This document shows positions 55,295-64,000 of a DNA stretch of 64,000 bases, in pieces. The translations under genes were made by a program, and so were the position numbers. Position 1 is the stretch's first letter. Every line of letters begins with the position of its first letter. A model generated the notes under the pieces. That model saw only the letters and a list, made by a program, of their open reading frames with translations, searched no databases and was not told the DNA's origin. Source of the stretch: Dichomitus squalens LYAD-421 SS1 (Eukaryota > Basidiomycota > Agaricomycetes > Polyporales > Polyporaceae); assembly GCF_000275845.1 (NCBI RefSeq), contig NW_006766889.1, positions 1,208,607-1,272,606 on the forward strand, given 5' to 3'.

Positions 55295-55968
55295 ATCCAG
55301 CGTACTCCATGCGAACGGCGACGACGGGGGACGGTCGCCCATTAGCTACTTGTTGCTCCCTCACCACGCCAACTAATACCACTATACCTTTTGTATTCCA
55401 GACGTTATACTCGTGTCATCGCCTTTGCTTGTCATCACTGCCTTCCTGACTGCAATCCTCGTGCATCTGAGCGACACTGCCCGTGCTCTGAGGTTTCAAC
55501 CCAAGTACTACGGGTCAACTATGGTGATGGGAAACCGTATTGAACTGGAGCGCCGATTCAACGCTTTTGCATGGACATAGCCCACGTTAATTATAGATCT
55601 CCCGCGTTCATGCACCCAGGAGCTAAGCACGCGACGTGAAGAAAGGAGAACGGGTGTTGTTGCGGTGTCCGGGTGAGCATGTCATGACGCAGATTACTCT
55701 ACAAGACACCACAATGATATTAATATCTATGCGACAGCAATGACAATACGCGTCCTATATTGCTAGTCGAACTTTGGTCGATTGGTGGGATGGCAGTGTT
55801 GGCAGAAGGGTCGAGGGTCTGATGCTTTACATTACGGCGTGGCGGTTCGGTGCTATTTGGTTCCCAAGGATCAGGGCGAACTTCTATCTATGCTGTGCAA
55901 ATAGCTTGCCTTATACGACTGCGTGAAGCCCTCCCCCGCCACTATTGCTAACCCCCTGTCGTCTCCTC
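55295..55968. other. spacer between arrestin relic and orphan gene
   Basis: No gene is recognised. It must contain the promoter of the orphan gene starting at 55969. Confidence 0.45.
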
Positions 55969-58345
55969 ATGACCTCCTGTCCGTGGAACATCTATGCTGA
56001 GCAGCTTTTCCCACTCGGCTACGGCCATCCTCTCTGGTACCCTGAACCCGTTGGTGGTCGGGAGATACTCATTGGGGATGTAGGATGGTTTCGGACAAAC
56101 GGCCAGTTCACTCCTCTGTTCAATGTCAAGTCGTCTCGAGAAGACCCTGTGAACCAGCAAAACGGCGTCCCACGTGGTTTCACGGTCTTCGACTCTCCCG
56201 GTTCACGCACGGTCTTCACGAATCCCAACGCTATAATGCAAAGGTCCCTGTGCAGCCGCACTGTACAGACTCGAGAGGTCGAAGCTGAGCTTTCTGCTGG
56301 CAGGTCAGTCACCAGCATTTGTGGTCTATTCAGAGGGTATCAAGTGACATCAATCACCTAGTGGAGATATAGCAGCTAGCGGTAGCTTTGCTTTCCAGAC
56401 CACAGCCGATTGCGGAGCCTTGGTCCTGCTTGAACCGCCTGCGGAGAGCGCAGACATTGAATCGAAGCGGCACATCGTCAACTACATGCGCAGACACTTC
56501 GACAGCTGGCTTGACTTTGTTAACGGACAAGAAGGCATGGGCCTTGGCCTTGAGGAGCAAGATATTGTGTTTGTCAGCGGGACGATGAAAACGACGCATT
56601 GGGGAGTCGCTGCCTTTCAAGGGAATGGGTCGGAGCGCAAGGAAGGACGCATAATTGCACAGTTCACCCCTTACGCAACGGCCAGTTTATCTGTCAGCCT
56701 TGCTAATGCATCCATGCCCAGGAGTCACTACCGATATGGTCCACACCCTGCTCAGGAAGTATCAGTTCCGGTCACGATCTCGATGCTTTCTCAGGAGGTT
56801 CAACAAGGTTTGACCTCACTCAAGCGAAACCAATGCCTTTTTATACACTATTACAAGATGAGGCGCAGGCGTCCGCTCCCGAAGTTTGCGATGCGGGCTG
56901 CTGCGGGACCGCATGATCTGGGGTCTGGATCAAGCGATCCAGGAGCCTCAGTCTCCGCCTCCGTCGCATCTCGTTCCCCGAGCCCCGATTTCGTCCTCGA
57001 CACCCTTCCAGATGCAGAGATGGTACGATTCCGGTCTTTTCTCTCTCAATCTAGAATGCTCATGGCGATATCAGCTCGTCGACCCTGTGGACCACTTGCT
57101 CAAATACATCCTAGATGCGTGTCAGCTTTCTGTCATCATTGTTGTATGCTATCTGATCACGCTTACTGCTATAGCATTCCAATGCTCAGATGGCGGTGGC
57201 CTCTGACCAAGATGTGATCGCCCTCTTGACGGTGCGCATTATAAATAGTAGATCAGTTGCTTGTCGCTGAGGGGTTGGGGGATAGGATCTCTCTGGGGAG
57301 GTTTACGAAGGGATCCTACATGCAGCACCTGAGATTGAAGTTGACGGTTCGGGTGGTTGGTCTATGCTTGTGTCAGAAAGTGGAATGAATGTCTGATTCT
57401 TCCGAAGTTGGCACAGTTGTTCTTGACCGATCCTCCAATACGAGACACAAAGGGAAGGGAGAGGAACTCGCGCCAGCAGTCCGAGCGGTTTCGCCGCAAC
57501 TGTGTATCGATCTTGATGCGCCTCCTGCCGAGAGACCTAGTAAGCTTGATCACGAGGTAACCTTTCTTGGGCTTGAGTAACTGTAGGAACTGATCAGACA
57601 GTGTAGATATTGCCGCAAATACGCTATGAAGGGCCGTCAGCGCCGTTTGAGCGCTCTTGTATCGTGTTCGAGACCGTACTGGGTCTCGGTGTCAATCTGG
57701 CATCAGTCTTGGAACGCGGGCCAACGGACTTGATAGATCAATATCGTCCCGCTTTTAGCCCGACATCGGGAGTCACATCCAAAGTAACGCTTAGGATGCA
57801 GGTCAGTCACGGGAATTACAGTAGAGGTCTGGATTTTGGGACTCACCCGACCTGATCAGATAATCGGTCTCCAACCTTACCAGCGCCAGATTATGGCCCT
57901 TCGTTCTGACAGGGAGGCCGCCAGTATCTCCAAGGGAGAGCTTGCACTGACCATTGCACACGAGATGCGCAGGTACTTGGTGGGTTCTGTCATCGGCGGC
58001 ACATTTCAATGTTACTCAAGTTCCGGGCATCCGCAGCGCTCTCAATACCTTTCGATGAAAGGAACAAGGATAAATTTCGATATCTCAATAATCTATCTCA
58101 CAAAATTAATCCGAGTTTCCCGAGGCTCATGGCAGCCTGAGTTTTCAGTTCGGAGGGGGACATATGCATCGAACGGGCGCGTGGTCCAGAGCATTCGTCA
58201 AGTTGGGACAGACAATCACATGGAAACGCTCGACTCTGCCAACCACTTGACCCTTGCTAGGCAAACACCCCCGACCTTCGCCGTCGGAGGATATGATATC
58301 TTATCGGCAGTCACACAGCCTCTGCCCTCCGCCTTCCTTCCATGA
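55969..58345 (+). CDS. basidiomycete orphan protein, unknown function
   Basis: I recognise the opening pattern (WNIYAEQLFPLGYGHPLWYP, GDVGWFRTNGQFTPLFN) as common among uncharacterised agaricomycete proteins, but no function is known to me. Supported exons: 55969-56303, 56362-57022, 57075-57116, 57175-57231, then from 57286; later exons include 57610-57799 (RPAFSPTSGVTSKVTLRMQ), about 57859-57976 (SISKGELALTIAHEMRRYL) and about 58041-58345 (VSRGSWQPEFSVRR). The part between 57232 and 57610 can be spliced in two ways, so the protein is about 650-700 aa. The intron after 57116 would need a GC donor (GAT|GCGTGT). The middle is hydrophilic; no signal peptide or membrane helix is seen. The break in the middle may also mean that the gene is decaying. 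Confidence 0.6.
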
Positions 58346-58399
58346 TGTCTGCCCATCGCCCCGTTTATCCTCACCCCAGGATCACCATGTAGGAGCCCG

Positions 58400-58690
58400 A
58401 AATCGCTTGAAGTCGTGAGAGGTCCTGAAGAGGGGACAGCGCGTCGAGGGCGGGGTTCCAGGGGTATCGATACTAGAGCTGCAACGGGTGCCATTTGTAG
58501 AGCCAGAAGCTAGGAATGAACCAAGATGCTCAAAGCGGCAGTCGCTCAACAGCTGCGTACGGATATTCAGCCTGAACAAGCGCGTCCGTTCGTCCACGCT
58601 TTCCGCATAATGCACGTCGTCCTCGTCGAACTCGGCGTGCGCGCCGACCTTCACTGCCGCACCAGCAGACCCCTTCCGGAAGGACAGCTG
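58400..58690 (-). pseudogene. relic of the GH30 gene 3' end (copy of about 35760-36120)
   Basis: Minus-strand translation gives AVKVGAHAEFDEDDVHYAES followed by VDERTRLFR, nearly the same as the acidic C-terminus of the GH30 protein (AVKVDANAEFDEDDVHYAEN then VDEQTRLFR). Similarity goes on past the stop codon into the 3' untranslated part (ACCTCTCACGACTTC). The piece has lost the GH30 stop codon context, carries indels and has no upstream exons. It lies inverted about 22.5 kb from its source. Confidence 0.8.
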
Positions 58691-58793
58691 TCGTGGACAG
58701 TAGATTGAGTGTACTACATAGCGCATTATGGATTGAACGTATAGCTATGAATACATCCAAATAGTGCCACTCCCCTCGAACATCATGAACGTT

Positions 58794-59911
58794 TTAACCC
58801 TCAAAGGTGAAGCTCGCGCCAACCTTGTGGGCGGCGACTTGCGAAGTGGCATCGTTCAACCGCTGGGTGTCTAGCGCAAGACCGAAGGAGGCACGGACGC
58901 CGGGACGGAGAGCCTGGGTGTAGCCTGACGAGATAACGCGTTGATTGCTAGCGCTCATAAATACGAAGGGGGAAAACGCACCGAGAGCAAGGATACCAGA
59001 GTTGTTGATCTTCGCCTTGACGAACGCAGCGGCATCAAGGTAGACCTTGGTGCCGACCTCGAGAGCGACGTTACTGCCGGTGGCACGCGTGTCGTAGACA
59101 GCCTTCGCGCCCGCCTCTACGTCGGGGTTGACGCGGTGGTAGTAGCTCGCGGCGAAAGTGGTGAGGTTGCCGAGGCCGTGGAGGGTGACGGCGTACTCGG
59201 GGGCGCTGTAGCCGATCGCAGTCGCGTACTTGGTGATCTTGCCCTCGGTCACGTTGTACGACGCCTCGGCACCGACAAGGAAGCCATCACGGCCGACGAC
59301 GGTGTCTGCGGTGAAGGTCGGGCCCTGATAGGTCCAGCATACGCATGGGAGCGAGAACGGATGACGCGACGGGGAGAGGTTGCGACGCGAGTCAGGTGAG
59401 CGCGCAATGTCACGTCATCACGCGCGCTCGGCACATACCTTGAAGATGTCGAGGAACGCGCGGGTGTGGAGGCCGGGCTGCTTGTAGGTGGTGGTGAAGA
59501 GCGCGCTCTTGGCACCGGTGTCGGGGGTGAGGGCAGTCTGGAGGTCGAGCTTGACACCCTTGGCGATCTGGTTGTCGATCTCGACCTGAGTCTTGAGGAC
59601 GTTGCTGGTGGTCCAGGTCTGAGTGAAGGTGAGACCATGGGGCTTGTTGAAGAACTTGGCCTCGATGTCGCCGCCGATGAGAGTCGACTTGGTGTCGCGG
59701 CTGCCGCCAACCTTGAAGGACACGTTGGAGGGCGTCGCAGTCTTGACATCAAGGGCTACACCATTGATGGGGAAGTCCTTGCCAAGGAGGTCGTTGGACG
59801 ACTTTCCAAGGTCCTGGACGCGCGCAGAAGCATGAATACGAGGCCTGGTCGTTGTGAGAGACGGCATATACTGACCTTCCAGGAGGGGGGCACGGGCTGC
59901 GGGAGAGACAT
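58794..59911 (-). CDS. mitochondrial outer-membrane porin (VDAC)
   Basis: Forms the beta-barrel channel for ATP, ADP and other metabolites. Model: complement of 58794-59324, 59439-59813, 59876-59911; 313 aa, slightly longer than the usual 280-295. The N-terminal helix MSLPQPVPPSWKDLGKSSND precedes LLGKDF, a family hallmark; then GGDIEAKFFNKPHGLTFTQT, TALTPDTGAKSALFTTTYKQ, VGAEASYNVTEGKITKYA, and the C-terminal strands QALRPGVRASFGLALDT and VGASFTFEG with the terminal beta signal. Exon sums keep frame and all three introns-exon joins are GT-AG. The gene diverges from the Cdc25-like gene across 704 bp that hold three ACGCGT boxes. Confidence 0.94.
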
Positions 59912-60615
59912 GGCGTGAGGAGTAGTGACGTTGGCACGAAAAGTGGGGGAACAGGTCGCTTTAAGGCGCCGGAAACTCCCGGGAGCCGTCCACGCGCGAA
60001 CGCACACGTTCGCCCTTCGGAACAGCAGCCCTCTACCGCAACAGCACAGAGAGTCACCGATCCGCCTTTGTTCTGCTCGCCCATACTACCAACGCTCGCC
60101 TCGCCTCTGTCTCGCGCCTTCGACTTGTCAGACGCGCCGTAATATCAAGTGCAGTCTCGGTCAGTAGTAATTCGTGCGCTTCCGAGTCCCGAGCGCTCCG
60201 TGCCCTTCGAGTCTCCCCAGCTCGGAACCTCGGAACCTGGGTCGTCCGCGTCAGGACGCGTCCACAGCACTCCAAGACGCGTCCTCAGCACTCCAAGACG
60301 CGTCTCACATCGATATCGCCGCTCCTGCATCGAGAGGTTCGCTGGGATTCTAGTCTCCTGGGCATCTGCTCCCGAGGCCACATATGTCGCCGTTGCTACA
60401 CAGCATCGCCTGCCCGATAAGGCATGAGCGCAGCCCTAGGGTTTCGTGAAGTCTCCCGCAGCTTCTCTCGTCGCCGTCGGCCCTCTGCCACGCTCAGTTT
60501 TCATCCCCCGGCTTTTTTCGGCCTCCATATATCTCGTTCTAGGTCCCGTCCATCGCGTCCCCCTCCCCCGCCGCCTCGTCACGTCCGCCCGTTTTCGTTT
60601 CTGCGATCCGCCGCG
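59912..60615. promoter_or_regulatory. divergent upstream region of VDAC (-) and Cdc25-like gene (+)
   Basis: 704 bp between the two start codons. A 21 bp near-tandem repeat around 60256-60303 contains three ACGCGT hexamers. A weak ATATAT run lies near 60528, about 90 bp before the plus-strand ATG. Confidence 0.55.
60256..60303. promoter_or_regulatory. three ACGCGT (MCB-like) boxes at 21 bp spacing
   Basis: ACGCGT occurs at 60256-60261, 60277-60282 and 60298-60303, each 21 bp from the next and joined by CAGCACTCCAAG-type spacers. ACGCGT is the Mlu cell-cycle box bound by MBF at G1/S in yeasts. The 21 bp period puts all three on the same face of the helix. Whether basidiomycete MBF uses them here is inference. 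Confidence 0.55.
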
Positions 60616-61230
60616 ATGCTCAAGTACATCTCTGCCGACGTGAGTGCCTGTAAACGTCTCCGGTCGCCCTGTTCCTCACGCGCCCGCGTACCCCGCAGGA
60701 GCTCGCAGCCATCATCAAAAGCGAAAAGGTCCCCATGAAGGACTACTGCGTAATCGACGTGCGCGACGACGACTGGGCGGGCGGAAACATCAAGGGCTCG
60801 CACAACTCCCCCTCCAGCCAGTTCTACGTCCACGTGCACGACCTCGTCGAACGCACGAAGAACGTCCCTACAGTTGTGTTCCACTGCGCGCTCTCCCAAG
60901 TTCGGTGAGTCTGTGTCCCGTCTATGAAAGGTTTTTCGTATAGCTGACCCGCGTTTTGCTGCGTATGCCTTGCAGCGGTCCGCAGGCTGCCCGAGTACGT
61001 CCTCCTGTCCCACGCTGTTCTTCCCTCCCCTATCCGAAAACCTGACCTCTCCGTCTCTCCAGATATACGCACAGGCGCGCGACCAGCTCGAGGGCGACGG
61101 CGAGGACATCCCCCATCAAGTCCTCGTCCTCCGCGGCGGCTTCCAGGATTTCCAGGCAAAGTACCGCGAAGACCCCGAGCTCGTCGAAAACTGGAGCAAA
61201 GAGGTCTGGGGCCACCCCGAATACTTCTAG
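60616..61230 (+). CDS. rhodanese-fold Cdc25/Acr2-like phosphatase (arsenate reductase family)
   Basis: Small single-domain protein of the Cdc25 fold, as in yeast Acr2/Ych1 and fission-yeast Ibp1; family members reduce arsenate or dephosphorylate proteins. Exons 60616-60639, 60699-60904, 60976-60994, 61063-61230; 138 aa, the family size. The active loop is FHCALSQVRGPQAARIY: Cys71-x5-Arg77 with the CxxxxxR pattern intact. It begins with YISADELAAIIKS, followed by DYCVIDVRDDDWAGGNIKGS, and ends near VLRGGFQDFQAKYRED. Exon 3 is only 19 bp and sits right after the catalytic arginine. Arsenate reductase and phosphatase roles cannot be told apart from sequence. Confidence 0.92.
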
Positions 61231-61615
61231 CGCATATGTGCCGCACCCATTGGACCCTCTCTATTGGGTTACTTGCGTTGAACTAGCTCGCGTGCGATGG
61301 CAAGGAAGGCTGTATATATGTATTCTGACGGGCGTACTAAATGGGTTGAAGATAATGTGTATATCATGTGGCTTCCGTGCTATTATCTACAGCGCTATAA
61401 TCTAATGCGACATAAACACGTCCGTCGCCTTTGGCACACTCGCTCGTCGCCATCGATAGTGAGGGGGAAAACACCGGAGACAGGACTACCGCAGTTACTC
61501 GTGACCGGGGTCCGTGAGCCCCAAGCGTCGAGAGCAGTGGACCCTACCAGATGTTCGTCGAATATGCAGGTTCCTCTGCGGACATGTAGAGCGTGCAAAA
61601 GTCGAGAGCGTGACC
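61231..61615. other. convergent intergenic spacer
   Basis: Between the stop codons of the Cdc25-like gene and COX20. No gene is recognised. Confidence 0.5.
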
Positions 61616-62355
61616 TCAAGCCGTCTTCGGTTCGCCCGACCCGGGGCCTTCTTCGGTCTTCACGAAGCGCTTCGGGATGGCCTCGACGACCTGCTGCAAC
61701 CGTCGCCGCTCTTCCTCCCGGTTTCGCTGACAGATTGTCCTGTTCCGGGTTGAGCTCCCGTCAGAACACGGTTTGACACGCGTCGACGCAATTAAGGAGG
61801 GAAGGAGGGGACGAAGGGAAGGGGGGGAAGGGTGTCTGGAATAGGGCTAGAGGACGTACCATGTACCGAGGGAGATGAGCATGAACGTGCCGACGGCCCA
61901 ATTCGACGCGACGAACACGCCTGCGTTCCCCCCAGAAACAAAAGCAGCAGGATGCCGCGCCGTCCGAGTGAGCAAAGCAAAGGCATGTCATGCGCAACCG
62001 CAAGCAAGGGACCGGGAACACGCACTGCTCGACATGCCGCGGATGACCCCGATGCCCACCCCGCTCGCGATCCCGCTCAGCAGGCTGTTTCGCGCGCACG
62101 GGATCTCGTTGATCCTGTTCAGGTCATCGCGAGGGGACAGCCTCTTCCTTAGGCGGAGACGAGGACGAGCGCGATGGCCGTCAGTCGCGGCTCCGGTGGT
62201 CCATGTCGGCGGGAGACCGTACGTACCTTGAAGGCCTCCCTGAAGTCGCCCCATCGGCTTCCGGTAGTCTCTACTTGGTACACTATGCGTTTTGCTTGTG
62301 ACGGAGTCTCAGAGGAGGAGGAAGTAGCTTCGGAGCTGGACTGCGTTGTCGACAT
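61616..62355 (-). CDS. COX20: COX20 cytochrome c oxidase assembly factor
   Basis: Inner mitochondrial membrane chaperone for newly made Cox2 during complex IV assembly. Model: complement of 61616-61739, 61860-61920, 62026-62143, 62227-62355; 143 aa, a normal length. The Ser/Thr-rich N-terminus leads to DDLNRINEIPCARNSLLSGI, where PCARxSLL is the family signature, then the first membrane segment ASGVGIGVIRGM, SVFVASNWAVGTFMLISLGT (second membrane segment) and the C-terminal CQRNREEERRRLQQVVEAI. An in-frame ATG 30 bp upstream (62385) is possible but less likely. All junctions are GT-AG and in frame. Confidence 0.9.
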
Positions 62356-62689
62356 GGTGGTAGGAGGAACCGCGTCGCTCAACACGCAAGACCGGGGACT
62401 GCACTCCAGTGTCCATCAATAGGCGCTCATGTAGTTACAACGCGTCCATTTGCCCTGTATTCTACCTCGTGTACCCGTACTCCAATACGATTAAGGAAAA
62501 ACGTAACACCAACGGCGAGATCCAGTGAAGCACGCAACATGAGATGAGTCTTCAACGCCTCAGGATACCCAAGGCATCCCATCCAACAGCAATATCAACA
62601 AAACCCGACTTCATCCATTTGAATCACCAAGCTCCCGATCGACTGACCAGTCCCAAAGGTGTCTCAAAAAGACAAAGCAAGATCCCCCG
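62356..62689. other. spacer between COX20 and U2 snRNA
   Basis: Contains the COX20 promoter and the 3' flank of the U2 gene, both transcribed from the minus strand. A plus-strand frame at 62544-62780 is a shadow of the snRNA and its flank. Confidence 0.5.
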
Positions 62690-62870
62690 ACGACACAAGC
62701 CAGTAAGTGCAGTAGCAAGGTCATCGCGCTCCCGAGTTGCAAGCAGAGCTCGGAAGGCAAGGGCGGCAAAAATTAGATAACCAAAAATGAAGGCGGTGCC
62801 TCCATAATAGTGGTTAAACTATTAAGAACAGATACTACACTTGATCTAAGCCAAAAGGCCAGAGTGGTAA
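62690..62870 (-). ncRNA. U2 spliceosomal snRNA
   Basis: Read on the minus strand: TCTGGCCTTTTGGCTTAG followed by ATCAAGTGTAGTATCTGTTC is the near-universal U2 5' domain, with GTAGTA (complement of 62833-62838) the branch-point recognition element. An Sm-type site AATTTTTG follows near 62767-62775, then the stem-loop region. Only one copy is visible. The 5' end is set about 30 bp below a TATA box and the 3' end is approximate. The RNA pairs with intron branch sites in every intron described here. Confidence 0.93.
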
Positions 62871-62895
62871 AGAATCCCTGGTGTCGGGGGAGGCC

Positions 62896-62904
62896 TTATA
62901 TACC
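62896..62904 (-). promoter_or_regulatory. TATA box of the U2 snRNA gene
   Basis: On the minus strand GGGTATATAAGGCC lies about 30 bp upstream of the U2 5' end, the normal distance for a TATA-directed snRNA promoter. Confidence 0.65.
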
Positions 62905-63014
62905 CGACGACATGTGTGCACGGACCATCATAATGTTTGGGCTGTGATAGGATACCACCTAGTACCCTGTCAAGCTGCATAGTCATAATCATGTGTAGGC
63001 ACTAAAAGGTCATA

Positions 63015-63085
63015 GCATTAATGGGGTAGTGGTAACCTGGGTCGTTGCCATCGACCCGCCGGGGGTTCGATTCCCCCTTAATGCA
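63015..63085 (+). tRNA. tRNA-Gly, anticodon GCC
   Basis: Cloverleaf on the plus strand: acceptor GCATTAA/TTAATGC, D arm with GGGTAGTGGTAACC, anticodon stem GGTCG/CGACC with loop TTGCCAT (anticodon GCC), T arm GGGGGTTCGATTCCCCC, discriminator A. Length 71 nt, no intron, no encoded CCA. It lies 145 bp upstream of the U2 5' end, facing away from it. Confidence 0.94.
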
Positions 63086-63117
63086 TAACACCATGATATT
63101 CACAACTATTTTGTTTA

Positions 63118-63984
63118 GGGCCAGCTCGGATACCAGGTTTTGAGCCAGAATCCAGGTTCCGCCGGATTCTGCACTGCATCTTCCATGCCGCCAGTACGGG
63201 CGTTTCCTGTCACCCTACTATATCGGGTAGTCACGGCGCTTGAGTCCTCTATCTCTCGTCAGCTTTAGAAGTGGGTTATTGGGGGCGTATGAGAGCTCTA
63301 TGATGTTGATGTCGTCGCTGTGAAGTCATAAATTGAGGAATATGCACAGTTAACACCCTTGGTACCTTTCCACCAAGTCAAATAACAGGTTCAGCCCAGC
63401 CATGCCAGAATGTCAGTTTCACAGCATGGCCGGCCACGACTATGTAGCCGTAGCCAGCTACAGCCTGTCTACCGATTCGCAGCGCTCCCGTCGAGAATCT
63501 CATTTTCCTCGGTCGTAGCCGGCGTCCCCCGGCCTGGGAAAGCCGACTCCTCCCGGTCCTTAGCATACAGTCAACTTCGGAGTCCCTTTGCTCCATGAAT
63601 ATACCATGAGTAATACAACGAATCACATAAGTGATTCTGTGAATATCCACGACATTTTGGGCGTCAGTCTACATGTTGGGAGGCGTGTTCTGGTTACACT
63701 CTCCTACGGGCCGGGTGCGCTGTAGCCGGCGCCTGCACTTCCTGTTTTCTCTCAGATTTCGCTGTAGGCTGTAGCCTCGCGTAGCCCGCTAGCCGCCATC
63801 ATAGCCGGCCACGACTACGACTATGGCCGTAGTCGTGGCCGGCCACACTGTGAAACCTACGTTCCCGACAGGCTGTAGCTGGCTACGGCTACATAGTCGT
63901 GGCCGGCCATGCTGTGAAACTGACATTCTGGGGAATCCGGCGGAACCTGGATTCTGGCTCCGAACCCGGTATCCGAACTGGCCC
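63118..63984. mobile_element. PIF/Harbinger-type MITE (Tourist-like), 867 bp, TTA target duplication
   Basis: The ends GGGCCAG... and ...CTGGCCC are inverted repeats of 52 bp with four mismatches (63118-63169 and 63933-63984), flanked by TTA at 63115-63117 and 63985-63987. GGGCC ends with TTA duplications are typical of Harbinger/Tourist elements. Next to the right end an additional 65 bp (63867-63931) matches 63405-63469 in inverse, without mismatch. On the right the two blocks are almost adjacent, but on the left they are 235 bp apart, so the left arm seems split by extra sequence (63170-63404). No transposase is present. The element starts 33 bp past tRNA-Gly. Confidence 0.75.
63804..63843. 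repeat. perfect 16 bp palindromic stem with 8 bp loop inside the MITE
   Basis: GCCGGCCACGACTACG at 63804-63819 is the exact inverse of 63828-63843, with ACTATGGC as loop. Related GGCCGGCCACGACTA motifs also occur in the two 65 bp repeats, so the interior of the element is built of nested copies of one motif. Confidence 0.85.
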
Positions 63985-64000
63985 TTATTAGGAAATGTTT

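Noticed and set aside
57117..57174. alternative GT donor two bases later in the orphan gene
   Set aside because: Using GATGC|GTGT puts the next exon in a frame that stops soon; the GC donor keeps the ASDQDVIALLT stretch open.

Overview
The window is nuclear DNA of a filamentous basidiomycete, most likely an agaricomycete of the polypore type. The evidence is the dense set of 50-75 bp GT-AG introns with CTNAC-like branch sites, very small exons, and gene families typical of that group: a FunK1-type kinase, a DUF2235 hydrolase, tandem arrestin-like proteins, a GH30 glycanase, a sirtuin pair and an Agaricomycete-only orphan. Species cannot be fixed without a search. Most gene models below are spliced by hand. 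Unless an entry says otherwise, the exon sums keep one open frame and join conserved motifs.

Layout: 0-2.7 kb, 3' part of a decayed non-LTR retrotransposon and a short direct repeat. 2.7-17.8 kb, housekeeping and hydrolytic genes: NAD(P)HX epimerase (-), PfkB-type kinase (+), MYND-finger protein (+), S28 serine peptidase (+), two tandem SIR2 deacetylases (+), an alpha/beta esterase (-). 17.9-26.4 kb: APC2 of the anaphase-promoting complex (+), sharing a 181 bp divergent promoter with the esterase; an intron-bearing tRNA-Thr(CGU) (-); a DUF2235 hydrolase (+); a mitochondrial-type class III CoA-transferase (+). 27.1-36 kb: two arrestin-like genes (+) and a secreted GH30 glycanase (+). 36.5-39.6 kb: a damaged FunK1-like kinase (-), an F-box/LRR-like relic (-), a 257 bp mariner-type MITE. 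40.3-51.7 kb: a PA-TM-RING protein (+), a three-CCCH-finger protein (+), a large RA-PH scaffold protein (-). 51.7-58.7 kb is gene-poor and transposon-worked: an 833 bp Mutator-type non-autonomous element with 109 bp perfect inverted repeats and 9 bp target duplications, relic pieces of the 30-36 kb arrestin and GH30 genes, and one orphan gene. 58.8-64 kb returns to housekeeping: VDAC porin (-), a Cdc25/Acr2-like phosphatase (+), COX20 (-), U2 snRNA (-), tRNA-Gly(GCC) (+), then a Harbinger/Tourist-like MITE at the edge.

Functional links are modest. NAXE, the CoA-transferase, VDAC and COX20 serve mitochondria or metabolite repair. APC2, the Cdc25-like protein and the sirtuins fit cell-cycle and chromatin control. 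The arrestins and the PA-TM-RING protein both belong to ubiquitin and membrane trafficking. I see no clear new multi-gene system. The most notable structures are the Mutator-like element that carries a helicase-like fragment, the dispersed relics of the 30-36 kb genes, and three evenly spaced ACGCGT boxes between VDAC and the Cdc25-like gene.
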